A stretch of DNA of 64,000 nt from Chalciporus piperatus (Eukaryota; Basidiomycota; Agaricomycetes; Boletales; Boletaceae): NCBI GenBank assembly GCA_038093975.1, contig JBBPTG010000003.1:248001-312000 (forward strand), given 5' to 3'. The translations under genes and the position numbers were made by a program. The notes beneath the pieces were generated by a model that ran no database searches, was not told where the DNA came from, and saw only the letters and a program-made list of their open reading frames with translations. Every line of letters begins with the position of its first letter. Within the stretch, counting starts at the first letter, position 1. This document shows positions 1 to 11,761 of the stretch, one piece after another.

Positions 1-2478
1 GGCCGCTGCCCATGCCCGCGGTGCCTGATCCCAAAATCAAGCTTTTGGCGTCTCGGCTTCGTAAATGACATCAAGGCCAGGATATCAGAACTTCGCAGCT
101 ATTTTCGCGCCAAAATTGTTGCTGCAAGAGATAGGATCTACCGCCTTGGTTGTCCAGTCAAAGCCGTGGCTGTCGAGAATTTACTCAAGGAGCATTCACT
201 CGTTCCGACCATAGTACGTCAAAATCAATCATATCCTGTGACAATATGGAGTATCTGATGTCTTGTGCTCGAAGAATGCATTCATAGACCGTCTGTCACC
301 ATTTGGTTTTGACCTATTCCCTGTCATTGTCGTTGATTTCATGCACGAGTTCGAGCTCGGGGTGCTGAAAAATGTTCTGAAGCACTTGATTCGCATTCTA
401 CATAGTTTAGATCCGTCCCAAACTGCGGTGCTTAATGAACGGTAGGGAATTCTACAAGTTCAAATCAACCACCAACAGGTCTAACAATTCTCCAAGCTAC
501 TCCGCCATCTCGTCTTTCGGTGTTGATGCCATAAGGTGTTTTCCCCCTGATGTGGCTGAAATGGGGCAACGCACAGCCCGCCATTTTGAAGATATGCTCC
601 AGGTGAGCAAACTGTAGTACCCCCTGACGACACTGCTCTCACCGCGTAAATATAGTGTGCAATACCTGCTTTTGAGGGTCTTTTCCCTGACGAGCATGAT
701 AGCACCATCAGAACACTTCTCTTCCGACTGGCCGAGTACCATGCATTGGCAAAACTCAGGCTACACACTGATGATTCCCTCAATCTCTTGGACAAGTCTT
801 TGAAGAGACTCGGCAAGGAATTGCGAACATTTGCAAACACAACCTGCACAGCATTCCAGACCAAGGAGCTGCCTAGCGAGGCTGCAACACGGCGACGGCG
901 TCAGGCAGAAAGGAGCAAGGAATGCACCACTTCGCAGAGTGGTCCGAGCCTTCGCCCCAAAACCTTCAACCTGCTGACCTACAAATTCCATGCCTTAGGG
1001 GACTATGTCCAAACGATAAGACTATTCGGCACAACAGATTCGTATTCAACACAAACTGTAGGTGAAATTGACCACTGGGACAACATCCAGTTTCAACTGA
1101 CTTTGGCATCAGGGCGAGCTTGCTCACCGCTTGCTCAAGAAGTTATACGGCCTTACGAGTAAACGCGATGTCTCACAACAGCTTGCAAGGCACCACCAAC
1201 GTCTGACGCAAGTCCAACGCCAGCAACAGATCGCTGATCCACCCGTATTCGAGACCTCTGCGCTGGACACAATCCCGGAGCTTCATCATGTTCTCTCCAG
1301 CTCTCCCAATCACACCGTCAATCTCAGGGGGCTTCTCTATGATTGCCGTGCTCAAGGAGATCCAGCCATAAAGGTACGTATTGATGCACTTTCGGGTGTG
1401 CGGAACTGTATTGCTAACCATCTCCCGACTGGCAGGACGATTTCATTCCACAATTGAAAGACCACCTACTGTCCCGTTTATATCGCTATGAATATGATGG
1501 GGACGAAAGACGGTTTGACGATCTCGACCGCAGCTATGTACATTTCGTCAACAACCTCAACCGTGTCGTTGACTCGAAAACATTTCGTGTAAACTACACA
1601 TCCTATGACGTCCGTCGACACCAGGACTTCATGCGACCAGGTAATGGCTGCGTTGTCATGACCCTTTCGAGAGAAGATGGTCCCGACGCTCATCCATTCT
1701 GGTATGCCCAAGTCCTTAGGGCATTTCATATTTCTCTCGTTCACGCAGCACCTGATTCTCACAATCGCTCCCAACAAATAATGGAAGTCTTGTGGGTTCG
1801 CTGGTTGGGTGTACAACCGAATTATCATTGGGGGTTGAAGGAGGCGAGGCTGCCTAAAGTCGGATTTGTCCCAGACAGTGATGGTGGTGCATTTGGTTTC
1901 CTCGACCCCTCCCTCGTCCTTCGTGGATGCCACCTCATCCCGGTATTTGCAGAAGGTCGCACTGACTCCCTTATGAGGCATGGCGAATCACTTGCCAGGC
2001 CATCGGGAGAGACCGACGACTGGAGTGCCTTTTACATCAATATGTGAGTTTTCCGGTTGTCACCATTCAGAGTATCTGACACAATAGCAGCTTTGCAGAT
2101 CGAGATATGTTTGCTCGGTTTATTGGCTTTGGGGTTGGTCACAAGTATCAGCATCGAAGCGAGGAAATGTCAGCCGGAAACTTGCAGAATGAAGGCGCCG
2201 AAGACGATAACGACCCGACCAGTGGGGATCTCAGGCTATTGGCTGAGACCGAACAGATACTCTCTCGGAGTGGCGAAGAAACTAAGGCGAATGACAGCCA
2301 GGAGGAGGATGGCCTGAGAGAGGATCTCGATCACATGGATACCATCGATGTCGGTGAAGATGACAGTGGAGATGATGATGACATTAGTGAAGGCGAAGGC
2401 GAGGACGATGGGAATTACGATAGCGACGGAGATGGAGCTAACGATGAGGGAGATGAGGATTTAGATTTCGAGTTCTAG
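1..2478 (+). CDS. Plavaka-like (KDZ/CACTA-related) DNA transposase, C-terminal part; 5' end outside window
   Basis: The gene is open at the left edge with a Cys-rich segment (CPCPRC), then introns with GT-AG ends at about 212-273, 445-480, 615-653, 1060-1110, 1374-1435 and 2045-2090. After splicing the reading is continuous to the stop at 2476-2478. Landmarks are the block beginning DRLSPFGFDLFP, the acidic MHEFELGV motif, a HALAKLRLHTDD block and FGTTDSYSTQ. These are typical of a large Agaricomycete DDE-type transposase family, usually called Plavaka, whose other end is a C2H2 zinc finger like the one at 11935. The last 100 residues are a very acidic tail. No stop codon or frameshift was found, so this copy may be functional. 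The family name is from memory of its sequence character; a domesticated host gene is the alternative. Confidence 0.72.
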
Positions 2479-4165
2479 GTGTTACGGTGGGCAAGGTTAT
2501 ACATATCCCTGTGCACCCTATCCATCCTTTGTTGTACCATATGTTGCAGTGAAGCATACAGGGCATGGTTCAGTTCGATTTGTCTTCGCCTCAGATGGCC
2601 TCCGGATCAATACGCGCACTCGAGAACGGACCATACAGGTCGTCGTCGTCGTCAGATTCGTCACCTGGTACCATTAGCATTCTACAGTACTACATGCTAC
2701 ATTACTCGGCTTATCCGATCACGATGAATGATCAACAATACACTCACAAGCCCATCAAACGCGTCGCAGCGTGGCTGATGGGCTTGCCACCGGGGTAAAG
2801 TCTCCGGACGTTTTAGGGACACAGTAGCAACAGGGTGTCAGCCCGAGCATCCTAAAATGGCTGGTTCGCAACTAGTCGTGCAGTATCCCCACCCAGCACT
2901 TGGAGGTTTGCTGGGTGGGTGATTTGCTTCTTTTGGGCGGGCTCCGAGCATTTCAATGACGTCATGCAGTTTTACTTTGAGTGGATGCACCCGCCAAGCA
3001 GACCGCGGGGTAAGCTGAACCCCGCAACCTGCTGGCCATTTGGGGCAGTGGTTTGGAGGCATCCCATCCAGCACTAGCCTGGATGTGGAGCCCTTTGTTG
3101 GACCTCTTGGTTGATGGCGGGGTGAGCTGTGACCGTTTGAACAGGTGTGCGCAAACACGAGCCTGACAAAGCAAGCCACAGGTTTTGCATGATGCTCCTT
3201 CGGGGGGACGGGGTACGCTCAATGGCTGACTGTCGTGTCCAGTCGGAGCCCGCGCCGCCACCCCTCAGTTGCATGGGGAGAAAAACGTAGATGCGAATTG
3301 CTCTTTGAACCATGACAAGTCATGTGACTCGGCTTAGTCACCCTACTGTGATCAACGTGAAAGAGGATGTCGGGACCATTGCTGCTCGCGCTCTAATTGC
3401 GGGGACAGCCCACCCTTGGTGGAGCTGCTGTGCCCCTTTCAGCTTCTGTCCAGAGACATATAGCCATGGTTATCCTACGACCTACTATGCGGCCTACGCC
3501 TCCTACAGTATGTCCACCCCATCAAACATTATTCATCCTTCGTTATCAGCTTGACAAGCGTTCCTCGGCTAGTCCGCTGTAGTATCCCGCCGTGTCATGC
3601 ACCTGTCATCCATTCTCTGTGCATGCGCTTTTCCTCCTTCGTTTCTGCTGACCAGCGGAGTCCGATCGTGATCCCAGTCCGACTTGCCCAAGTTGTACTA
3701 CTAGCTGGTTCCGCTCGCTCACTTCAAGATTCACGTTTGTTTGCTCCCCCAGACATGGCTCAGGCTCGCAGCAACCAAGAAGCTAACACGCACTCGGACT
3801 CGGAGACATCCACACTCGGACATGATTCGGATTCTGACAAGTCCAAGAAATGGTTGGATGAATTTTGTGAGTGGCAGGCCTCTCTCGACGATGTCTCTGA
3901 GTTACCAGTGAGTCCCTTTCCTGTAAGTATGCTCTTTTCAATGTTTTCTATTCGTTCTCACCCTTTCGTGCACAGTCTAGGTGTGCATATCGCTTCCGAG
4001 TCGGGGTAATCACACATCTTCGCTCGTTTCCTCGTTCACGACTCTCGACATTCGAAAACACGCAAAAAACACGACATTCGAATTTCGGCACCTCGAAAAT
4101 TCTGAATCCGTCCAACGGTCACAATCACAGTTGCCTTCCCCTCAACCCCTCGGTGAATCTCGACG
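2479..4165. other. No recognised gene; possible transposon-flank sequence
   Basis: About 1.7 kb between the transposase stop and the lectin relic. Open frames are short and overlap on both strands. One frame opening at 3754 (MAQARSNQEANTHSDSE) encodes about 50 Ser/Asp-rich residues before a possible donor near 3908, but no continuation could be recognised. Nothing here is called a gene. Confidence 0.5.
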
Positions 4166-4708
4166 ATGTTCTCGGCGACGCGGTGTTTAGCCGCGAGTTA
4201 TCTTGCGCTTGCGTTCGTGCCGGTGTTACCTGGCGTACGTGCGGCGGCCCGCAGACACAAAGGTGGACTGTTGAGCGGGTGAGTTCCGTTCCGTTGTTTT
4301 GCTGAGGGGTCAGGGTGGATGGGTTTGGGCTAGCGCGGAGGGTTGGGCTTGGGAGGGGGATGCAAAAGTCGAAAATGATGAACGGCACTCTAACAGATGC
4401 ACCTTTCAGACCGTCCAACTCCGCCCACACTCGATACATCCTCCGTCTCACGCGAGCGGTTCGATCTCAAACGGTACGCATATATGCCTCTCCCTCGCCG
4501 CCGTTTATCCACTGAGTCGTTGTGCAGGGATGGCTATGGTCTCGTCTCCCTTTGACCTCGACGAGCTACGTCATCGAGGTCGAGTTCAAGGTTCGCTTCT
4601 TACCCACTCTCGTCTTCCATCCGCGACTCACTCGCCACGGCTCTCAGATCTCGGGCGAGTCGACCCATTTATGGCAATGGGATGGCCATCTGGCTTACGA
4701 CCGTTGAA
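4166..4708 (+). pseudogene. L-type (legume-like) lectin, VIP36/EMP46-47 type, truncated and frameshifted relic
   Basis: Exon 1 (4166-4278) opens with MFSATRCLAASYLALAF, a convincing signal peptide. Exon 2 ends at 4473 (RYILRLTRAVRSQT). Exon 3 (4528-4590) encodes GWLWSRLPLTSTSYVIEVEF, and exon 4 starts at 4648 with ISGESTHL. This run matches the front of the L-type lectin carbohydrate-recognition domain, which binds high-mannose glycoproteins in the ER-Golgi pathway. At about 4667-4671 two bases appear to be missing: the conserved continuation YGNGMAIWLTTVE is present at 4671-4708 but in another frame, and the in-frame reading stops soon after. The rest of the domain, the stalk and the membrane anchor were not found. 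A sequencing error could explain the shift but not the missing 3' part. Confidence 0.7.
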
Positions 4709-5597
4709 CGTTGTCTCTGGGTACTACTGAGCACTCATTTTTCTTGCAGTACCCCAGTCCTGCTCCGACTCCGCTCTCGCCTGCACCCATCTGAGTGTTA
4801 ACACTAGCACTCCATTCACTCCGTCCTGGAGACCGAGCCAACGGAAGCACACCGGACGCACGGAGATAAGAACGCATGAAATCGACTGATTGCTCGAACA
4901 TATTCATGAGATAGATTCGTTCAGGGGCCGGGAAACGAAAGCAGATGTTGTATCGTAGGGGGAAGGATCGCCGCTGCCTGCCAGATGTTTCCGCTAGCTT
5001 ATAAGCCGCTACAGGTCAACTGCATCCCTGTAAGCAAGGGCAGAAGTTCTCTGTGTTAGAAAATTGTACAAACTGTACCTGCAGGGCGTATATGAGCCCT
5101 CTCATTGCAATAGTGACTTACTGATGAAAAAGGCCCTCCTGTCAATTTTGTCCCGAAGAAACCTTGCTGATACTCTTTGCGAGTGACTTATATTGGATGG
5201 CAGGCTTAAGGGCGGAATGCAAGTAACTGCGCAAGTACCCCGATTCGCCAGCACTCTACATTGTCAACCAGTGGTGTCCAGGAAATTGAGATGATGCCAG
5301 TTACAGTTCCACTAAACACAATTCTGGTGCACATCGACATAACATGTATCTAGACATTCTCATTTGGGTGAAAATGATTGATCTTCGACATTTGTTCCTA
5401 TCACGACATAGTCTTGCAGGCAATCACACAGTCATTTCGAGTAATGCCTATTCGGAATTGTTTGGCAATCACTACAAGGGCTCGCCACGCTTTCATGGTC
5501 CCTGTGATGTACTGATCAGTGGGTCCACCACAATGAGGCAGATATGAATTACTACACCCTCAACAGGGTTGAGCACGAACCCGACGCAGCCATCAAG
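4709..5597. other. No recognised gene between lectin relic and cytidine deaminase
   Basis: About 0.9 kb with only short frames. The longest, at 5344-5547, has no recognisable motif and no supporting splice context. The last part should include the promoter of the cytidine deaminase gene. Confidence 0.4.
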
Positions 5598-6317
5598 ATG
5601 TCGCTTCCAATCGAATCTCGCGAAGAACTGATACAAGCGGCCATTCAAGGTGGTCCCACGTTGATCATCCAAGCTCAGCCAAAAGTAATCTGACGCAAAT
5701 CACGCAGCGAAGGAATTGGCGTAAGTACGCACGTTACTCCAACTTCCCAAGTTCCGTGTGGGTGCGGCCCTGTTGTACACAGATGGCACCGTGGTCAAGG
5801 GTGCGAACGTTGAGAATGCGTCCATTGGTGTGTATTGCCGTTAATCAAAGATGCATTTCGTGCGATTTCTCACCCGATCTTTGTAGGCGGCACCAAATGT
5901 GCGGAACGCACTTCGATCGTGAAAGCCGTCGTAAGTACTTCTCATATATGCTCCCGTCCATCTTAGCTGTATTCTTTCACTCACCTTGGATGTGTTCACG
6001 CGGGAACAGAGCGAAGGGAAGACAAAGTCGTAAGCCAACCCCGATCACGCCTCATTTGTCACGATCATCAACCACTGCGCACCTACAACCCTTTCAGAGA
6101 CGTTGCTTCTCCTATTTCCCCGTGCGGTATCTGCCGCCAGTTCATCCGCGAATTCTGTCATATCGACATGGCTGTACTCCTGGTCCCGGCTGACTATCCT
6201 CAAAGGGGCCCCAATGGTGAGCCGCTTGAACGCGGTGGCGTAGTGGAGCAGACCGTTGGTGGGCTTTTGCCATTGAGTTTTGGTCCTGAGGAATTAGAAG
6301 CCCAGGAATCCGAATGA
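5598..6317 (+). CDS. Cytidine deaminase with aberrant N-terminal segment (possible pseudogene)
   Basis: This zinc enzyme deaminates cytidine and deoxycytidine in pyrimidine salvage. The 3' exons are normal: 5752-5827 (FRVGAALLYTDGTVVKGANV), 5887-5930 with the Zn-binding and catalytic CAERT box, the 20-nt exon 6010-6029, and 6098-6317 with the second zinc motif SPCGICRQF. The stop is at 6315-6317. The segment between the first helix (REELIQAAIQ) and FRVGAAL is damaged. The expected residues around YAPYSK are recognisable near 5724-5745 but out of frame behind a TAA at 5721. The only in-frame splice found removes 5685-5751 and loses that motif, which lies near the substrate pocket. The gene is therefore either mildly altered, mis-sequenced here, or decaying like its lectin neighbour. 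Confidence 0.8.
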
Positions 6318-6710
6318 TGTGTGAGTCGGATGGTGAGGATGACTGGTGCAGCAGGTACATGGATTGTCCGAGGATTTTGAGAAGGAAAGTAGGCTTGAGC
6401 AGGAGAGGCAGGAAGATCGAAGCTGATTAGCAGAACAGCATCACAGTGAACTGCAACCGGCCACCATATTGATATGTTAAACGTCTGGTTACGAGTAGTC
6501 TCCCGTAGGCACCCCCTTAGGTAGGAAGACAGTCGTTCCTACTCTTCTAAGGGGTTACGAGACTAGCAAAATGCTTGAAAAAACATATCACTACAAGAGT
6601 CATCGAAATGGAGAGATAAAACAGGGGCGTGAAGATAAGTGATATACAACGACGAAAAGGCTCGCAAAGTGTTCAAAAAAGCCGACATTTCAAACTTCAA
6701 GTGACGATCT

Positions 6711-8156
6711 TTAGAAAAATCTAAACCCTTCCACACTCCTCCCGAGTTCTTTCACCTCCTCGTTATCCGATCTCTGAACATACAAAGACCTGAGAGGAAA
6801 CCCAGCCTTAATTCTGCTCATAACAACCTCGTGAATAAGGGTGATGCTCCCTTCCTGATTAGAGACGATGAGCGTCTCCAGCCGTGGCAACCTAACCGTG
6901 GGGTTGACTTGTCCGGGGGGTATATAGGCGCGAAGGAGGCGAAGAAGATCGGGCTGCTCGGGTACCATGGTTGATTCGGAGACAGTGATGGACAGTAATT
7001 TCAGGTTTTGGAGCCCATCATAGAGCACCTCCCAGCTGTCTACGTAATCCGAGTCGTCCCCGGGCCAGGCGAGCGAAGGGATATAAAGGTGCTCGATGCG
7101 GTTAAGCAAACTATACTGCGCATCGCCGTCTGCAAGTCCAGTGGGAACAGTCACTGGACCAGCGAGTAGCCCGATAAATATGGAGTAATCTTGAGCGGCG
7201 ACATCAAGAGATAGATTTCGGAGAGCAGGCATGTAGACCGTTCGAAGTAGTCCTTCTGCGAATTCAGGTGTCTCGTTTGCGAGGACGAGCTCTGTGAGAT
7301 TCAGAAGCGGGACAAGAGCAGCTGGATCCACTGTGTCATCACTGCCAGTCGACTCGTGATCCGAGCCGTCAGGACCCTCCTGTGGTCCCGCGGAATGAAG
7401 GACCAATTTCCTGAGAGCTGGGGAAGCGCGCAACATGGCAAAGAACTGTGACCAAGAAGGGAAACCATATTCGGAATGGGAATGTGACTCGAATTCGAGA
7501 GTTGTGAGATTGCTGAGAGACGAAATCCAGGAACTGGACCAGTTGAGGCAACAGTGTGAAAGGTGGATGCTTCTCAAACGGGGGGCCAGGGCACCAAAAA
7601 GGGTGATGTATCGCTGTTCTAAGCGAGGACGGTGAATTGAGACCTCGTACACAGGTGGATCAGCTTCGTTGTAATGGGAGAAGTGCGCGTCGAGAGGTAG
7701 GCCTTTGCTCCGTCCTAACATTGTCTGGAGTTGTTCAAACGAGTCCCAAAAGGCGAGACGAAGTGAGGTCCAAAGGGATGGGGTTGAGACGGCCACATTG
7801 TACCAGTGGTGACAAACCAGGGATACGGCAATTCGAAACGACGGCGGGTGACGACCGTGGACGGGAGCCATGAGCTCGATGGGATAGAAATCGAAGCCGT
7901 CCGAATATTTCAGTGCACACTGGTAGCCCCCTTCACCATTTTTTTTCCCACCACCTAACTCGAATATGCGTGAAAGCAGCTCGACGGGAAGGTTGTCGAT
8001 AGTGCATGTATGGTCTTGCCGAGTCAAGGTAAGGAATCTGTGGTTGTTTATGGAGCTTTCATGAGAGTCTGGGGACTCCATAATTTGTATGTATCTTCTC
8101 AAACGACTTTGTCTGTGTGTTTGTAAGCGAGATTGAGATTGATGAAATATATTCAC
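6711..8156 (-). CDS. F-box protein with leucine-rich C-terminal region
   Basis: A single uninterrupted frame of 481 codons. A second in-frame Met (MESPDSHESS) at 8081 is the more likely start, because the first 25 residues are low-complexity and basic. The F-box-like core is at residues 55-135: DNLPVELLSRIFELG, then LVCHHWYNVAVSTPSLWTSL after an insertion. Such domains bind Skp1 in SCF ubiquitin ligases. The rest has scattered leucine-rich stretches (LRKLVLHS, LTELVLAN, LRNLSLDV) that would form the substrate-binding part. Agaricomycetes carry very large families of these single-exon F-box genes, so no specific target can be inferred. It lies among transposon-related sequence. Confidence 0.75.
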   Translation of the reverse strand: MNIFHQSQSRLQTHRQSRLRRYIQIMESPDSHESSINNHRFLTLTRQDHTCTIDNLPVELLSRIFELGGGKKNGEGGYQCALKYSDGFDFYPIELMAPVHGRHPPSFRIAVSLVCHHWYNVAVSTPSLWTSLRLAFWDSFEQLQTMLGRSKGLPLDAHFSHYNEADPPVYEVSIHRPRLEQRYITLFGALAPRLRSIHLSHCCLNWSSSWISSLSNLTTLEFESHSHSEYGFPSWSQFFAMLRASPALRKLVLHSAGPQEGPDGSDHESTGSDDTVDPAALVPLLNLTELVLANETPEFAEGLLRTVYMPALRNLSLDVAAQDYSIFIGLLAGPVTVPTGLADGDAQYSLLNRIEHLYIPSLAWPGDDSDYVDSWEVLYDGLQNLKLLSITVSESTMVPEQPDLLRLLRAYIPPGQVNPTVRLPRLETLIVSNQEGSITLIHEVVMSRIKAGFPLRSLYVQRSDNEEVKELGRSVEGFRFF

Positions 8157-9368
8157 CTTTTTTCCAGTTGTGACGGTAAGTAGTTAGTAGTCGCGTACGG
8201 TTGGACAAAGAGTGCAGGAAAGTTTTGACTCGGTGTTCCCTCTTCGATCGAGTCGCATTTTACATAAAGGAACCTCCCGCCAGTTCCCGCCGCTCGTAAC
8301 GTGGCTTCAGAATGCTTAGCTCGAGAAATTTACCGTGGCGTAATTTCTCTGTACTATCGTTGACCTGGCTGCGCAAAAAATTGAGATCGACGACAGCACA
8401 ATGGTGGGATTTGGACAGGAGAAATGGAGGATATAGGGAGAAGTAATGGCAACTGAAAGTTCAAAAGCAATCAAAATGAAAGTCGAGATGACCAGTTGTA
8501 GAAAATCATGAGTGATAAATAATGGACCCTGATGTAGATGTAAGTTGTGATCAGCTGCGGGACAGTGACACCTACATTGTCTACAAGGGGCGCTCACCAG
8601 GAATCCGAGTTTAAAATCTAAAACGCCCCCAAAACGCCAATCGATCGAAATGCATGCGTGTACTAAGGCCCATGTCATAAAGGACATCTACTCCGTGTGC
8701 CCAGGTCAATTCACCGTAGATGTCATAGTAGAGAGTTTAATAGCAACAAAAAAAGTTCCGCGCCATTGTGGCGTTACACACCGTTCTTATCAGCATCTAC
8801 ATTCTTATCCAACGACGGAGACTCTCTGCTCACACTCCCCTCACTGTCGCTCTTGTCCACATTAGGTTTAGGCCCGGTGAACCAGTGTACACCGCATCAG
8901 CAAAAAGTCCAGTGTCTTTACCCGACTTTTGTGTCTTGTACAAGACAGAAAAGTCAAAAAGTCACTGGACTTTAAGCAGTTATGTCCTGTCTTGAAAAAG
9001 TTCGTCCGACACGGATTTTCACTTTTTCAAGGCAGTCAAGTCAACGGAAAAGTAACACAAGCAGGCTTATAGCCATCCGGACCAGCTTCTCCATGGGCCA
9101 TGCAGCACACTGGGGTTGGGGGCTCGAAAGACATAGATATTGTAGGTAGCGTAAGAAAATACATTCCTTTGCAACCACCGTCACGGTCGGGGTAGTACTA
9201 CCGTCATCCAAGTCCCCAGAACAGCCTGAGGTCGCACTGTTGACCGCGAACTCAGGCCGACGCTTCAAGCTGGCACCTCACACTTCATGCACCTGCACCT
9301 CAGGCTCCTCGGCCTCGCCGTCCTCTGCAAGAGATGCGTCTGAGTGAGTTCGGGAAGGACTTGAAGCA
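8157..9368. other. Intergenic stretch with palindromes, no gene recognised
   Basis: About 1.2 kb between the start of the F-box gene and the end of the minus-strand accessory transposon gene. Frames on both strands are short and without motifs. The only structured part is the imperfect palindrome pair near 8902-9031, listed separately. Confidence 0.5.
8902..9031. repeat. Two adjacent imperfect palindromes
   Basis: The first palindrome (8902-8974) is centred on TGTACA near 8940. Its left arm begins AAAAAGTCCAGTG and its right arm ends CACTGGACTTTAA, with further pairing around GACTTTT and GTCTTG. The second pairs CTTGAAAAAGT (8991-9001) with ACTTTTTCAAG (9021-9031). The left edge CATCAGCAAAAAGTC (from 8895) resembles the end of the 3.1-kb inverted-repeat element at 12586. 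This may be a short terminal-repeat relic or a transposon end. Confidence 0.5.
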
Positions 9369-11761
9369 TCACTCACCCATCATTTCCGAGTCCCCCAACT
9401 CATGGTCCGAGTCGTTGGGTCCTGCATCTCCTTCACCCTTCCTTTCGTCCCCAACCTCCGGGTCTGAAATCTCGGAATTGCCGGTCACTGAGTGTTCAAT
9501 CTCTGCGCTGTCACTCTCCTCCGTGATGGTGATGGGGGCATCATCCGAAGATGCTACGATTAATCCTCGTTCATCATCCTCGTCGTCAGAGTGATCTTCA
9601 CTCTTCACTCCTTTGGGTGTGCCGCGGTCCGGGCCCTTTCCCTTATAGTACGAACGTGCGGCGACAAATATTTGATCGAGCTTCTTCTTGCCGAGCTTGT
9701 GGACTGATTTGGCATAGCGGAGGGATGTAGCACCCCATACCTGATCGCAGAATTTTGATTTCGAGGTCACCTCGATGCCCGTCTTGTACATTGTCAGTGC
9801 GCGCTCGACCTAGTAGAGGATGTGTACTTAGTTGTAGCAATTGCGATTACGCTGCGTTAACGATGAGCTACTCACTGCAGTCAACGCTAGGATAAGCGCT
9901 CCGTGTGGCTCGCGTTCACCAATCATTTCATAGGATGTCACATTGTTCACAGAGCTGATGGCCTTGAGATGGGCTGCAAGTGTCTGCAGGATGAGAGGTC
10001 CCTGGAACGTCTTTCCGACCTCCAGGTGAACCGCTGTTGAGCCTCGTCGTCAGAACATGGGCGCGCAAATTTGCTTACCGACCAGGTGTCCGAGTTCTTA
10101 CCGACCTGTTTCAATTCGCCGTACAAGAACAGGAGGCCGGGCCCAAGCGCTTGACCTACATACTTCTTCCGTTCCTCCGGATCTTTATACTTACTGTCTG
10201 ATGCCCAGAGTTCCTTGACCGCTTCCACAGCAGCAGTGCCGATTTGGTTGCGCCACTCATAGACCCTTTGCATAGTCTTGATCACGGTGAAAAAAAGTCA
10301 GAATCTTGTCATTGTCGAGCTGAATACTTACCACTTTATATACGTCGTCGTCGTCCTCAGAAAATGAGTGTCCCCATTCCTCCTTCTCCTCCGTGAGCAT
10401 GTCCCAAAATTCCTGCATTGGGATGATTAGCTCCTCAGTGCTCCAAGGGTTATCCAGTGTCCCCGCCCATCGTCGGACCAGTGGAATGAACTGATTTCTG
10501 AAGATGCGCTGAGCACCTTGAGGCAGCGCGTGAATTGTTGGGCGGGACCGCGTGTTTGACTCGGATGTCGCATTGGCAATCGTGGTGCTGGATACGAGGC
10601 GTTCCTGAGGAGCATTAGGGATAATCTTTGTGAGCTAGTAAGGTATCAGGTCGTCTCTGGAGCATCAAGTAATTCAAAAACCTACCACGCTAGCCTGAGT
10701 CCGAGCTGCCATTGCCACCTTCCCGCTCTTACTCAACGCAGCTGACACGTCCTTGGTCTGCTTGCCTGCCGTCACGATGAAGTTGGGGGTTGGCCACCCG
10801 CTTTCCTCTTCATCTGATAGTCCCCCAAAGCCCACGTCCATCCCTGGGTTATTCTCCGACTCAGCCTCTGCCGTCTGAGCCGGGTTCTCGGCATCTTCGG
10901 TCGCTGGTACCGGATTATCTTGAGGTGACGCTTTCCCGACGCTTTTCTTTTGGTACTGCGACTTGAGACCTCCGGGACCCTTCGTCTTCTTGGTGCCAGA
11001 GGCTTGAGAAACTGTCTTCTGCTGCTTGCTCGGCCTAGAGGTCTCAGGCTGTGCCTTGCCGGGTACAGACAACTCAGAAGCACCCCTATATGAACATTTG
11101 GTAGTAAGTCACCACGTGTCAAGCTTATAACGCCTGTATCTTACTACTCACCTTACGCCTGCCTCATCGCCGGCCTTTCGTTTCGTACTACCAACCTCGC
11201 TGGTACTGCGGTGTCCTTGGGCCTTCTCAGCTTGAGAAGTGTTTGTAGTGGGTTGTTTGCGAGCAGCCTCAATGCTTCTGCGCGTCGCCTTCGAACCCCT
11301 TTTGGTAGGGTTCTTCGTAGCAGCAGGGGCATTTTCGTCTTGTTCCGCAACCATAAGGGAGTCGATGGGGTTCCTTCCAACCTCTCTATTGTCTTCACGA
11401 CAGCAAACTTGAGCTTAAGCATATAGTATTCCCCTCGGATCCAGAAAAACTTGCCTTTGTCCGCATTGGGGGGGCACTGAGTGGCCGTCTTGGACTTTGC
11501 CTTCTGACGGACTATCTTAGAGGTAGGTTGAACAAAGGAAGTGTGTAGTTGCTCTGACTTCTCTTGTAGCTCATTTTCGATTGCTGCCGCCTGTTGCACA
11601 TTTTGCTGCTGGCGCTCTTGGGCTTGAGCTACAGACTTCTCGCGTGCAGCGCGCTCGCTCTGAATTGCCTGACTGCTTCGTCGAGAAGCAGGTTTGTCTG
11701 GGGCTCCAGGGTGACAGTTTTGATTGGAGGGTCGAGTTGTAATGAGACGAGGAGGTGCCAT
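9369..11761 (-). CDS. Accessory protein of a Plavaka-like element, nuclear/acidic, multi-exon
   Basis: The start at 11761 (MAPPRLITTRPSNQN) lies 173 bp from the divergent transposase fragment. Recognisable exons follow: a basic Gln-rich stretch to about 11445; AEQDENAPAATKNPTKR at 11150-11390; a Ser/Lys-rich exon with KGPGGLKSQYQKK and GFGGLSDEEESGW at about 10685-11090; NAPQERLVSSTTIANATSE with FRNQFIPLVRRWAGTLDNPW at about 10330-10630; YEWRNQIGTAAVEAVKELW near 10100-10285; and a last exon from 9791 to the stop at 9369 with an acidic tail. Proteins with this opening and layout are, as I recall, common beside Plavaka-type transposases in mushrooms and annotated hypothetical. Not every splice junction was solved. 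No enzymatic motif is visible; DNA or chromatin binding is only suggested by the charged composition. Confidence 0.6.

Noticed and set aside
481..1981. Minus-strand ORFs across the left transposase
   Set aside because: Antisense to exons with recognisable transposase blocks; no motif of their own.
2838..3313. Three overlapping minus-strand ORFs of 79-113 codons
   Set aside because: Mutually overlapping frames, Pro/Ser-rich, no splice support or motif; more likely GC-rich transposon-flank sequence.
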